From Roseithermus sacchariphilus (GTDB lineage Bacteria > Bacteroidota > Rhodothermia > Rhodothermales > MEBIC09517): 64,000 nucleotides of DNA. Position numbers and translations under genes: made by a program. The DNA lies in assembly GCA_003285105.1 (NCBI GenBank), contig CP030158.1, positions 977,447-1,041,446 of the forward strand, written 5' to 3'. Below the pieces are notes generated by a model that saw only the letters and a program-made list of their open reading frames with translations, ran no database searches and had not been told where the DNA came from. How positions within the stretch are numbered: position 1 is the stretch's first letter; each line of letters starts with the position of its first letter. Below are positions 31,917-40,263 of the stretch, piece after piece.

Positions 31917-32990
31917 ATGAACCGCAAAGACTTCCTCCGCCTGATGGCCGCCGGCGCGATGAGCCTAGCGGCGGGCCGCGTGCCCACGCCGGGACCGCGC
32001 CCTCGCGCCGAGCGCAAGCACTTCGCCTGGCTCCGCGGCGACTTCTCGACGATGGAGCCGTGGAAGCCGAAGTTCGCCCGGTGGAAGGCGGCCGGCATCG
32101 ACGCCCTGCTGCCCAACGTGAGCGAGCCCGAGGTGCTGGCCCGCGTGGCCGAGGCCGCCGCCGCCGAGGGGCTGGAGACGCACGCCTGGATCGTGACGAT
32201 GATGCGGGGCGGCATGGAGGAGGAGCACCCCGAGTGGTACGCCGTCAACCGGCTGGGGCAGTCCACCGCCACCGACCCGCCGTACGTCCCCTATTACAAG
32301 TTCCTCTGCCCGAACCGGGAGCCCGTGCGCGCCCACCTGGCCGACCACTACGGCCGCATGGGCGAGGTGCCCGGCGTCGCCAGCCTCCACCTCGACTACA
32401 TCCGCTTCCCCGACGTCATCCTCCCCGTGGCGCTCTGGGACAAATACGGGCTGGTGCAGGACAAAGAGTATCCGCCCTTCGACTACTGCTACTGCGACGT
32501 CTGCCGGGCGAAGTTCAAGGCGCAGACGGGCCTCGACCCGCTCGACCTCGACGACCCGCCCTCGAACGAGGCCTGGGTCCGCTTCCGGTACGACAGCATC
32601 ACCGAGGTCGTCACGATGCTGGCGGACGTGGCGCACGCGAAGGACCGGGCCCTCTCGGCGGCCGTCTTCCCCACGCCGACCATCGCCCGGCGGCTGGTGC
32701 GGCAGGACTGGCCTAGCTGGCCGCTCGACGCCGTCCACCCGATGATCTACCACAGCTTCTATAACGAGCCGGTGTCGTGGATCGAGCAGGCCACGCGCGA
32801 GGGCGTCGCGGCGCTGGGCGGCCGCATCCCGCTCTATGCCGGCCTCTACGTGCCGGAGCTCTCCCCGGCCGAACTGGCCGAGGCGGCCCGCAGGGCGCTG
32901 GCCGGCGGCGCCGACGGCATCACCCTGTTCGAAGCGCAACACCCCACCGAAGCACACTGGCAGCAACTGGCCCCCGTCCTCGCGTCATGA
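31917..32990 (+). CDS. Tat-exported GHL10-like putative glycoside hydrolase
   Basis: The 357-residue product starts MNRKDFLRLMAAGAMSLAAG, a Tat-like signal with RK. The body is a TIM-barrel related to the GHL10/DUF187 group of putative glycosidases: WKAAGIDALLPNVSEP, EGLETHAWIVTMM, GVASLHLDYIRFPDV with the conserved Asp/Arg pair, and MIYHSFYNEP. A CYCDVC motif near residue 192 may bind metal or form a disulphide. Its stop overlaps the start of the next gene (ATGA), showing translational coupling. Hydrolysis of a surface glycan is likely but the bond is unknown. Confidence 0.75.
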   Translation: MNRKDFLRLMAAGAMSLAAGRVPTPGPRPRAERKHFAWLRGDFSTMEPWKPKFARWKAAGIDALLPNVSEPEVLARVAEAAAAEGLETHAWIVTMMRGGMEEEHPEWYAVNRLGQSTATDPPYVPYYKFLCPNREPVRAHLADHYGRMGEVPGVASLHLDYIRFPDVILPVALWDKYGLVQDKEYPPFDYCYCDVCRAKFKAQTGLDPLDLDDPPSNEAWVRFRYDSITEVVTMLADVAHAKDRALSAAVFPTPTIARRLVRQDWPSWPLDAVHPMIYHSFYNEPVSWIEQATREGVAALGGRIPLYAGLYVPELSPAELAEAARRALAGGADGITLFEAQHPTEAHWQQLAPVLAS

Positions 32991-34156
32991 CCTCGCCCAC
33001 CGCCCCCGCCCCGGCCACCCCCGTGGCCTCGACCGACGCCGCCCCCCTCCTGGCCCGCCGCTACGACGCCCTCGACGTCTTCCGCGGGCTGACCATCGCC
33101 GGGATGATCCTGGTCAACACCCCCGGCAGCTGGGCGCACGTCTACGCGCCGCTGCGCCATGCCGCCTGGCACGGCGCCACGCCCACCGACCTCATCTTCC
33201 CCTTCTTCCTGTTCATCGTCGGGGTGGCGATGTGGTTCTCGTTCTCGAAGTTCGAGCATCGCCCCTCGCCGGCCGTGCTGAAGAAGATCGCGCGGCGGGT
33301 GGTGCTCATCTTCGCCGTGGGGCTGCTGATCCTCAACGCCCACCCCTACGTGCGCGACTACGGCACCCTCCGCATCATGGGGGTCCTCCAGCGCATCGCC
33401 CTGGCCTACGGGCTGGCGTCGCTCCTCTGCCTCTACCTCCGCCCGAAGGCGCTGATAGCGACCGCGGCGGGCCTGCTGCTCGGCTACTGGGCCCTGCTGT
33501 GGGCCGGCGGCGGCCCCGACCCGTACGCCCTCGAAACCAACCTGGCCCGAAAGATCGACCTGTTCATCTTCGGGGCGGATCATCTGTACAAAGGCTTCGG
33601 CGTGCCGTTCGACCCGGAAGGGCTGCTCGCCACGATCCCGGCTGCGGTGACGGTGGTGCTGGGCTACCTGGCCGGCCGCACGCTCCGCTCCACGGCTCCC
33701 CTCGAAAAGGCGCTCCTCCACCTGTTCCTGGCCGGGACGGCCCTCCTGCTGGCGGGGGTCGCGTGGAACCCGCTCTTCCCCATCAACAAGCCGCTGTGGA
33801 CCAGCTCGTACGTCCTCTACACCGGCGGCATCGCCATGATCGGCCTGGCGTGGGCGGTCTGGCTGATCGACGTGAAGGGGTGGCGCCGCTGGGCCGAGCC
33901 GTTCCGGTGGATGGGGCTCAACCCGCTGTTCCTCTACGTCCTCTCGGGCCTCTGGGTGCTGGCACTCCTCCGCTGGGTGCGCCTGCCCGCCGGCGACGGC
34001 ACGACGATGAACGGCTACGCCTGGCTCTACGAGAAGGTGTTCGTCCCCCTGGCCGGCCCGCTGAACGGCTCCCTCCTGTTCGCCCTCGCGCACGTGGCCG
34101 TCTTCATGCTCCTGGGCTGGCTCCTCTACCGGCGGCGGCTCTTCATCAAGCTATGA
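32987..34156 (+). CDS. NagX/HGSNAT-type membrane acyltransferase (DUF5009-like)
   Basis: This 389-residue membrane protein has about ten hydrophobic segments. It starts RRYDALDVFRGLTIAGMILVNTPGSW, the conserved first helix of the heparan-alpha-glucosaminide N-acetyltransferase/NagX family, followed by the H-x10-D type segment (LRHAAWHGATPTDLIFPFFLF) containing the expected catalytic His. It overlaps both neighbours by four bases (ATGA). In other bacteria NagX acts in chitooligosaccharide use, and its position directly before a chitinase gene fits that role. Confidence 0.88.
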   Translation: MTSPTAPAPATPVASTDAAPLLARRYDALDVFRGLTIAGMILVNTPGSWAHVYAPLRHAAWHGATPTDLIFPFFLFIVGVAMWFSFSKFEHRPSPAVLKKIARRVVLIFAVGLLILNAHPYVRDYGTLRIMGVLQRIALAYGLASLLCLYLRPKALIATAAGLLLGYWALLWAGGGPDPYALETNLARKIDLFIFGADHLYKGFGVPFDPEGLLATIPAAVTVVLGYLAGRTLRSTAPLEKALLHLFLAGTALLLAGVAWNPLFPINKPLWTSSYVLYTGGIAMIGLAWAVWLIDVKGWRRWAEPFRWMGLNPLFLYVLSGLWVLALLRWVRLPAGDGTTMNGYAWLYEKVFVPLAGPLNGSLLFALAHVAVFMLLGWLLYRRRLFIKL

Positions 34157-35301
34157 CGCCGATGCGACCGATCCGCTCCCTGCTCCCGCTCCTGCTCCTC
34201 CTGCCGCTGGCAGCGTGTGAGCAGGCCCCGCCGCCCGAACCCGCCGTCCCGGCCTACCGGCTCGTGGGCTACCTCCACGGCCCCCGCGGCGTGCAGCTCG
34301 ACGACGAGGCCGCGGCCCGGCTCACCCACGTCAACTACGCCTTCGCCAACGTGCGTGACGACGCGGTGGTGCTCGAACACCCCGAGGACCCGGCCCGCCT
34401 CGCCGCCCTGACGGCCCTCCGCGACCGCCATCCCCACCTCCGGATCCTCCTATCGGTGGGCGGCTGGACGTGGTCCGAGAACTTCTCCGACGCCGCCCTC
34501 ACCGAGGAATCCCGCGAGACGTTCGCCCGGAGCGCGGTGGCCCTCGTAACCCGGCACCGCCTCGACGGGCTCGACATCGACTGGGAATACCCGGGGCAGC
34601 CCGGCGAGGACAACGTGTACCGCCCCAAAGACCGGGAAAACTTCACCCTGCTGCTCCAGACCCTCCGCGAGCACCTCGACGCGCAGGCCCGGCAGGACGG
34701 CCGCCCCGCCGACCGGCCGTACGAGCTGACCATCGCCGCGGCCGCCGGGGAGACCTACCTCGAACACACCGACATGCGGGCGGCCGCCGCGTACCTCGAC
34801 TTCGTCAACCTGATGACGTACGACTTCCACGGCCCCTGGACGGCGCGCACGGGCCACCATGCGAACCTGTACCCGCCCGCGGACGTCGTGGCGCCCTCCG
34901 GGGCGGCCGCGGTGGAGGCCATGATGCGAGCCGGCGTCCCCGCCGACAAGATCGTGCTCGGGGCAGCCTTCTACGGGCGCGGCTGGCGGGGCGTCCATCC
35001 CGAGCACAACGGCCTGCACCAGCCCTACGAAGGGCCGTCCGTGAGCTACCCGTATCACGTCCTCGCCGCGCAGTACATCGACCGGAACGGGTTCGTCCGC
35101 CACTGGGACGAGGCCGCCCGCGCCCCCTACCTCTGGCATCCGGACTCGCTCGTGTTCATCTCGTACGAGGACGAGGCCTCCCTCCGCGAGAAGGCCGCGT
35201 ACGTGCACGAACACGGGCTGGGCGGCGTCATGTACTGGGAGCACCACGGCGACGCCGATGGGCGCCTGCTGAAGGCGCTCCACGAGGCCCTCCGGCCCTG
35301 A
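34153..35301 (+). CDS. GH18 chitinase lipoprotein
   Basis: The 382-residue product has a type II signal with lipobox LAAC (Cys22), so it is surface- or periplasm-anchored. The catalytic barrel contains LRILLSVGGWTW and DGLDIDWEYP, the DxxDxDxE motif of glycoside hydrolase family 18, with proton donor Glu145; the substrate-binding NLMTYDFHGPW and the late GGVMYWEHHGD (Trp at the base of the -1 site) are also present. It should cleave chitin or chitooligosaccharides with retention. The start overlaps the stop of the NagX-like gene, making it the last member of a coupled operon. Confidence 0.93.
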   Translation: MTPMRPIRSLLPLLLLLPLAACEQAPPPEPAVPAYRLVGYLHGPRGVQLDDEAAARLTHVNYAFANVRDDAVVLEHPEDPARLAALTALRDRHPHLRILLSVGGWTWSENFSDAALTEESRETFARSAVALVTRHRLDGLDIDWEYPGQPGEDNVYRPKDRENFTLLLQTLREHLDAQARQDGRPADRPYELTIAAAAGETYLEHTDMRAAAAYLDFVNLMTYDFHGPWTARTGHHANLYPPADVVAPSGAAAVEAMMRAGVPADKIVLGAAFYGRGWRGVHPEHNGLHQPYEGPSVSYPYHVLAAQYIDRNGFVRHWDEAARAPYLWHPDSLVFISYEDEASLREKAAYVHEHGLGGVMYWEHHGDADGRLLKALHEALRP

Positions 35302-35332
35302 CTACCCACCGCCCGAACGGCCGTCCCGGCGA

Positions 35333-37540
35333 TCAGCGGAGCTTGACCAGGGGCCGTGTCCACGTCCGGCTGCCGGCCTGCAGGCGGCACCCGTAGATGC
35401 CCGGCGGCAGGTGCGCGGCCTCCCACCGCACCGTGTGGCGTCCGGGCGACCGGGGCGCCTCGATCATCCGCTCCACGACACGGCCCAGCACGTCGTACAC
35501 CGTCAACGTCACCACCGCCGGCTCGGCCAGTTCGTACGCCAGCGTGGTGCCCTGCGTGAAGGGATTCGGATAGGCAGCGAGCAGCCCCGGCGTGAACGGG
35601 CGCTCGGCCTCCTCCCGCGCCACCGCGCTCGGAGCCGGCCCGAAGAGAAACAGGCTGTTGGAAAACTTGAACTCGCCCACCCAGAGCCGGCGGCCGTCGA
35701 AGCTGAGGTATCCCGGGAAGTTCATCCGCCCCGGTCCGGTGCCGGGCCGCGTGTCGAGATAGCCGGGTTGCCCGAGGACGACCACCCGGTCCGGGTCGCC
35801 CACGTCGTCGAGATGAGCCCACACCAGCACCTGGTTGTTCGAGGTGTTGGCCACGAACACCGTGTCGCCGTAGGTGATGGCGTGCTGAGGCAGGTTGAGC
35901 GGCACGTCGTCCGGGTTCTGGGGGATCGAGCCGCGCTCGTAGACCGCCCGCGGCGTAGCGCCGGCATGCAGGGTGGCTACGTCGTAGAAGGCGATGTAAG
36001 GCGGTTCGTAGACCGAGACGGTCAGCGTCCGGCCGTCGCTGTGGAGCCGCGCCGCACCGGGCACGTCCAGGCTGAACGCGGGCGGCTGGCTCGGGTCGGC
36101 GGGGACGTCGTCCCAGACGAGGACCCGGCGGCCTTCGCGGTCGGCCAAGTAGAAGTGATGCGCATCCTTCGCGACGCCCGAGAAACGGCGCACACCGGCC
36201 ACCTCGGCATGGGTGCGGCTGGGCGGCTGGCCGGCGGTGGGCAGCACATCCCAGATCGCGAGCCCGTCGCCCGTCGCCATGAACAACTGCGCCCCCCAGA
36301 GGCTCAGGTCGGCAGGGGCGAACGGCAGAGGAATCTGGTAGGCCGATTTCTGCCCGTCCTCCGTGGGCAACGTGGGCCACACGTAGAGCATCCGGTCGAA
36401 GTCCGAGGCGACGAACAGGCTCGTGCCGTCGGATACCGGCATGGGGTTCGTGATGAGCCCGTAGGTCTTCAGCGTGTTTTCCTCCAGCGTGCTGCCCCCG
36501 ATGAAGAAATCAGGCGCCTGCTCGGGCTCGGTGGGAAGCGTCAGGTAGCCGACGATCTTGTTGAGGTTGTGCGCCGCTATGTACACGCGCTGCCCGATGA
36601 CCTCCACGTCCGGCCCGTCACCGCCTTCGAACGACCAGTTTACCCGCACGTCTGCAGGGTCCACGGCGGAGGTGGGGGTATGGCTCCAGACGACCAGCGT
36701 TCGCGCCAGCATCACCAGGTGACCGTCGTCGGTATAATCCCCCTGAAACCAGGCAAAATTCCGGTCGAAGTCCTGCAGGAAGAAGTCGGGCGGCGTGTTG
36801 CCGGTGGGAAAAGTTTGCCAGACGTGATTGCCTTTCTGGCCGGGGTAGTCCGGGTGGTTGTGATCTCCGACGATCAGGCGGGTACCGTCCGACACGATGC
36901 CGCGCGGGGTGCCGATGACGTCCGGCTGCCGGATGATGAAATCGGCCTTCTGGTTGGTCTGTGTGGGGAACGTATTCCAGAAGAAGAGCGCACCGCCGAG
37001 CGTGGAGGAGGCCACGAGGCGGGTGCCGTCCGTCCAGACGCCCCACGGCCAGCCGAAGGCCCCCATCGCCTGAGGATCGGGATGCGCCGCCCGGAAGTCG
37101 ATGGAGAGGTCGGCGGGTTGCCCGTTCTGTGTGGGGAACGTGTTCCAGATGAGCAGGCGGTCGTTGTTCGTATCGGCCACGATGAGGCGTCCGTCCGCCG
37201 TTACGGCCGCCTCGCCCGGGAAATTCATCTCGTGCAGGCCCGAGCCGGACTGTTTGGTGTCGAAGTTCGGCTGGCCGAGCACCAGGTCGGGTGGGACGTT
37301 GTCCGTGGGGGCTTCGTGCCAGACGAGCACGCGGTTGTTCCAGCGGTCACAGACGATCAGGCGGGTGCCGTCGCTGGCCAGGCCGGTGGGGTGGTTGAAC
37401 ATCAGGCCGCCGCCGGTGGCGTTCAGCCCCATCGACGAGAGAACCATCGAAGGCACCTCGCCCGTGGTGAAGGAGGTCTGGGCGGTCACGGGCAGGGAAC
37501 CGAGCCCGATCAGCAGGCCCAGCAAGAGCGCGGGACGCAT
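35333..37540 (-). CDS. T9SS-sorted protein with NHL-like beta-propeller repeats
   Basis: The 735-residue product starts at 37540 with a signal peptide (MRPALLLGLLIGLGSLPVTAQ). The central 550 residues contain repeated VWHEAPTDNVPPDLVLGQPNFD-like, WNTFPTQNGQPADL-like and WPTLPTEDGQKSAY-like units, a beta-propeller similar to NHL repeats. The last 80 residues (AAYPNPFTQGTTLAYELAE, VTLTVYDVLGRVVERM, PPGIYGCRLQAGSRTW) are a type A C-terminal sorting domain for the type IX secretion system, so the protein is expected on the surface or outside. It is convergent with the chitinase gene. Its ligand is unknown. Confidence 0.88.
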   Translation of the reverse strand: MRPALLLGLLIGLGSLPVTAQTSFTTGEVPSMVLSSMGLNATGGGLMFNHPTGLASDGTRLIVCDRWNNRVLVWHEAPTDNVPPDLVLGQPNFDTKQSGSGLHEMNFPGEAAVTADGRLIVADTNNDRLLIWNTFPTQNGQPADLSIDFRAAHPDPQAMGAFGWPWGVWTDGTRLVASSTLGGALFFWNTFPTQTNQKADFIIRQPDVIGTPRGIVSDGTRLIVGDHNHPDYPGQKGNHVWQTFPTGNTPPDFFLQDFDRNFAWFQGDYTDDGHLVMLARTLVVWSHTPTSAVDPADVRVNWSFEGGDGPDVEVIGQRVYIAAHNLNKIVGYLTLPTEPEQAPDFFIGGSTLEENTLKTYGLITNPMPVSDGTSLFVASDFDRMLYVWPTLPTEDGQKSAYQIPLPFAPADLSLWGAQLFMATGDGLAIWDVLPTAGQPPSRTHAEVAGVRRFSGVAKDAHHFYLADREGRRVLVWDDVPADPSQPPAFSLDVPGAARLHSDGRTLTVSVYEPPYIAFYDVATLHAGATPRAVYERGSIPQNPDDVPLNLPQHAITYGDTVFVANTSNNQVLVWAHLDDVGDPDRVVVLGQPGYLDTRPGTGPGRMNFPGYLSFDGRRLWVGEFKFSNSLFLFGPAPSAVAREEAERPFTPGLLAAYPNPFTQGTTLAYELAEPAVVTLTVYDVLGRVVERMIEAPRSPGRHTVRWEAAHLPPGIYGCRLQAGSRTWTRPLVKLR

Positions 37541-37733
37541 GATTCCAGCCGAGATCTGTTGAGATAACGAGGACCGGCCACGATCCCCGGGGAAAACCAT
37601 GCCGATCGGACGCCCGGCCATGCCCGGCAGGGCCGTGGGAGAGGCCCCGGTCCGGCCGGACGGCGTGGTTTACCTGCGGTCTGTTCGTTATCATCCGGAC
37701 GAGCCGCATTGCTTCATCCGACGTATTCCGACG

Positions 37734-38534
37734 ATGTCCACGCCCCCGTTCCCTGCTCCGTACGACCTGGCCGGCCGCACCGTCTTCATCACCGGCACCT
37801 CCTCCGGCATCGGGGCGGCCTGCGCCGAGGCGTTTGCACGCCTCGGCGCCCGGCTGCTGCTGTGCGCGCGCCGGCTGGAGCGCCTGCAGCAGGAGGCGGA
37901 CCGGCTCCGCACCGCGCATGGCATCGACGTCCACGCCTTCGAACTGGACGTCCGCGATGCCGATGCGGTGACGCGGGCCATCGCCGGGCTGCCGGCGGCC
38001 TGGAAGGCCATCGACGTGCTGGTCAACAACGCCGGACTCGCCCGCGCCCTGGACAAGGTCTATGAGAACGACCGTGCCGACATCGAGCAGATGATCGACA
38101 CCAACGTGAAGGGGCTGTTGTACGTGACGCAGGCCGTCGTGCCCGGCATGGTCGAGCGCGGTTGCGGACACGTCATCAACATCGGGTCGACGGCCGGGCA
38201 CGAGACGTACCCCGGCGGCACCGTCTACTGCGCCACGAAGCACGCCGTCGGCGCCATCACGCGCGGGCTGAAGATGGACCTGCACGGCACGCCGATCCGC
38301 GTCTCGACGGTCGACCCCGGACTCGTCGAGACGGAGTTCAGCCTCGTCCGCTTCCACGGCGACGCGGCGCGGGCCGGCCGGGTCTACGAGGGCATGACGC
38401 CGCTGACGGGCGCCGACGTCGCCGACGCCGTGGTCTGGTGTGCCACGCGGCCGCCGCACGTCAACATCAGCGAAGTGATCCTCATGCCCGTCGCCCAGTC
38501 CTCGGCCACGATGGTGCACCGGGACCCGGCCTGA
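37734..38534 (+). CDS. Short-chain dehydrogenase/reductase (YdfG-like classical SDR)
   Basis: The product has 266 residues. It shows the cofactor motif TGTSSGIGAACAEAF, then LVNNAGLA, the catalytic Ser in INIGSTAGHETYPGG and the YCATKHA (YxxxK) motif, all intact. The Arg-rich ARRLERLQ after the second strand favours NADP(H). The overall pattern is closest to the YdfG/serine 3-dehydrogenase branch. It starts at ATG 37734; the in-frame codons upstream from 37599 have no family similarity. It is divergent from the T9SS-sorted gene. Confidence 0.9.
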   Translation: MSTPPFPAPYDLAGRTVFITGTSSGIGAACAEAFARLGARLLLCARRLERLQQEADRLRTAHGIDVHAFELDVRDADAVTRAIAGLPAAWKAIDVLVNNAGLARALDKVYENDRADIEQMIDTNVKGLLYVTQAVVPGMVERGCGHVINIGSTAGHETYPGGTVYCATKHAVGAITRGLKMDLHGTPIRVSTVDPGLVETEFSLVRFHGDAARAGRVYEGMTPLTGADVADAVVWCATRPPHVNISEVILMPVAQSSATMVHRDPA

Positions 38535-38575
38535 GGCCGCGCGCGCGGGCCGCGCAGGGCAAAGGCGGCCGTTCC

Positions 38576-38604
38576 GTGCTTTTCTGGCCGGGCCGTCGTA
38601 TCTT
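38576..38604 (+). promoter_or_regulatory. Promoter-like boxes GTG-N20-TATCTT
   Basis: GTG (38576-38578) and TATCTT (38599-38604) have the 20-base spacing shared with the sites at 4542, 10616 and 30527. The site lies immediately upstream of two consecutive hairpins, the second of which has a terminator-like T tract. Confidence 0.4.
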
Positions 38605-38616
38605 CCGGCCGTCCAC

Positions 38617-38687
38617 GTAGCTGATCCTCCCTCCCTCTTCAGCTACATGTGCGCCCGGTCTCCACTCCCCAGAGGCCGGGCGTTTTT
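38617..38687 (+). terminator. Two hairpins ending in a T5 tract (leader, small RNA or terminator)
   Basis: The first stem pairs GTAGCTG (38617-38623) with CAGCTAC (38640-38646). The second pairs CGCCCGG (38652-38658) with CCGGGCG (38676-38682) and is followed directly by TTTTT (38683-38687), a standard intrinsic terminator. A promoter-like site ends at 38604, so a short transcript of about 80 bases could be made here. Alternatively the second hairpin only ends transcription of the upstream SDR gene. Confidence 0.65.
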
Positions 38688-38803
38688 GGTCACCGCACTC
38701 TGACCGCCTCGCCCGCCGACAACCGATGCGCTCGCCGTGCGTTAGCCGCACCGGGGCGCTGCCCCGTCCCCCGGCCCGTTTCCGTTCGATCCGAGATGCC
38801 CCC

Positions 38804-39496
38804 ATGCGGCCCGCTGCTCTCCGCCTCCTCGCGCCCGCGCCGGCGCTGGCCCTCGCCCTGCTGCTCTTGACCGGCTGCGCCGCACAGAAGCGGCTCATCG
38901 CCGACCAGCACGCCGCCATCGACTCGCTGATGGCCCTCAACGACCGCTACCGCGCGCAGATCCAGATGCTGGAAGACTCTCTCCAGTTCTATGACGACAT
39001 CGACTCCGGGATCTACCACCGCCGCCTCCGCCAGCTCGGCGACCGCATCAACAAGCTGGAATACGACCTGGCCGTCAGCCGGGACGGCGGGACGACGCTG
39101 GCCGTCCTGCCGGCCGATGCGCTGTTCGAGCCGGCCAGCGCCCGGCTGACCGACGCCGGCCGGGAGCGCCTCGCCGCGCTGGTCGACACCCTGACCGGGC
39201 CGCTGGCGACGTACCGCATCCGCGTCGAGGGGCATTCCGACAACATCCCCATCGGCCCGAACCTGGCTGAAACGTATCCGAGCAACTGGGAGTTATCTGC
39301 TGCCCGGGCGGCCGCCGTCGTGCGGTACTTCCTGGAACGGCATGACGTCCCGGCCGATCGGTTCGAGGTGGTAGGGCTGGGACCGACCCGCCCCGTCGCC
39401 TCCAATGCCACGGCGGCCGGGCGCCGCCAGAACCGCCGGGTGCGCATCGCCGTGCAACCCGCCGGATCCGACACCCAACCGCGGGCCGCGCACTGA
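38804..39496 (+). CDS. OmpA family lipoprotein with coiled-coil region
   Basis: The 230-residue product has a lipoprotein signal with lipobox LTGC (Cys25). Residues 35-95 form a heptad-rich segment ([25 protein letters not shown]), followed by an OmpA/MotB peptidoglycan-binding domain (about 110-220): [45 protein letters not shown] and NRRVRIAV. It should tether the outer membrane to peptidoglycan. Its start lies about 115 bases after a terminator-like hairpin; the clpP-like gene follows after 29 bases. Confidence 0.92.
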   Translation: MRPAALRLLAPAPALALALLLLTGCAAQKRLIADQHAAIDSLMALNDRYRAQIQMLEDSLQFYDDIDSGIYHRRLRQLGDRINKLEYDLAVSRDGGTTLAVLPADALFEPASARLTDAGRERLAALVDTLTGPLATYRIRVEGHSDNIPIGPNLAETYPSNWELSAARAAAVVRYFLERHDVPADRFEVVGLGPTRPVASNATAAGRRQNRRVRIAVQPAGSDTQPRAAH

Positions 39497-39525
39497 CGCG
39501 GCCCTCCCGTTCATCCGAACCCGGT

Positions 39526-40182
39526 ATGCCAACCATGACGCTAGATCCCAACGCCCTCCCGTTTCCACCCCACCTCGACGAGGACGACGACGAAGACGAC
39601 GACCTGGAGCCCGATACGCCGGAGGCACAGGCAGCGGCCTTCAACCCGCTCGCCAAACGGCTCTTCGACGCCCGCATCATCATCATCAGCGGCCCCATCG
39701 ACCAGAAGCTCGCCGCCAGCGTCACGGCCCAGCTCCTGGCCATGGCTGCCGAGTCGGACGACGACATCACCATCGTCATCAACTCGCAGGGCGGCCACGT
39801 CGAATCCGGGGACACGATCCACGACATGATCCGCTTCGTGAAGCCGCGCGTGAAGATCATCGGCACCGGCTGGGTCGCCAGCGCCGGCGCGCTCATCTAC
39901 GTCGCCCCGCCCGTCGAGGACCGCTTCTGCCTGCCCAACACGCGCTTCCTGCTGCACCAGCCCGCCGGCGGCATGCGCGGCACGGCGGCGGACATCCAGA
40001 TCGAGGCCGAGGAGATCGTCAAGATGCGGCACCGGCTCAACCAGATCTTCGCCCGCCAGACCGGCCAGCCCCTCGAGAAGATCGAGCAGGACACGAACCG
40101 CAACTTCTGGCTCGATGCCGACGATGCCAAAGCGTACGGCATCGTCGGCCACATCGTCGAGTCGATGGACCAGGTGAAATAG
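39526..40182 (+). CDS. clpP: ClpP-like serine protease with Asn at the catalytic Asp position
   Basis: The 218-residue protein has the ClpP fold throughout: [38 protein letters not shown], then nucleophile Ser119 in GWVASAGA (usually ASMG) and His144 in FLLHQPAGG. The third triad residue, Asp in the usual TERD motif, is replaced by Asn193 (DTNRNFW). Some firmicute ClpP1 paralogues also have Asn here. The N-terminus carries an acidic extension ([15 protein letters not shown]) absent from ordinary ClpP. No clpX is adjacent. It is likely a secondary paralogue with conditional or altered activity. Confidence 0.87.
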   Translation: MPTMTLDPNALPFPPHLDEDDDEDDDLEPDTPEAQAAAFNPLAKRLFDARIIIISGPIDQKLAASVTAQLLAMAAESDDDITIVINSQGGHVESGDTIHDMIRFVKPRVKIIGTGWVASAGALIYVAPPVEDRFCLPNTRFLLHQPAGGMRGTAADIQIEAEEIVKMRHRLNQIFARQTGQPLEKIEQDTNRNFWLDADDAKAYGIVGHIVESMDQVK

Positions 40183-40263
40183 GGACGCCGGGCGAAGGGC
40201 GGCTCCGGGAGGCCTCGCCGCCCGCCCTTCGGTCGGCCCTCGTCGCCCTTCCCCCCGTCGCCC

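Noticed and set aside
39405-40263. Upstream part of the frame that ends at 41996
   Set aside because: Only the portion after about 41480 is coding (deacylase C-terminus); the earlier part is out of frame with ompA-like, clpP-like and deacylase genes.
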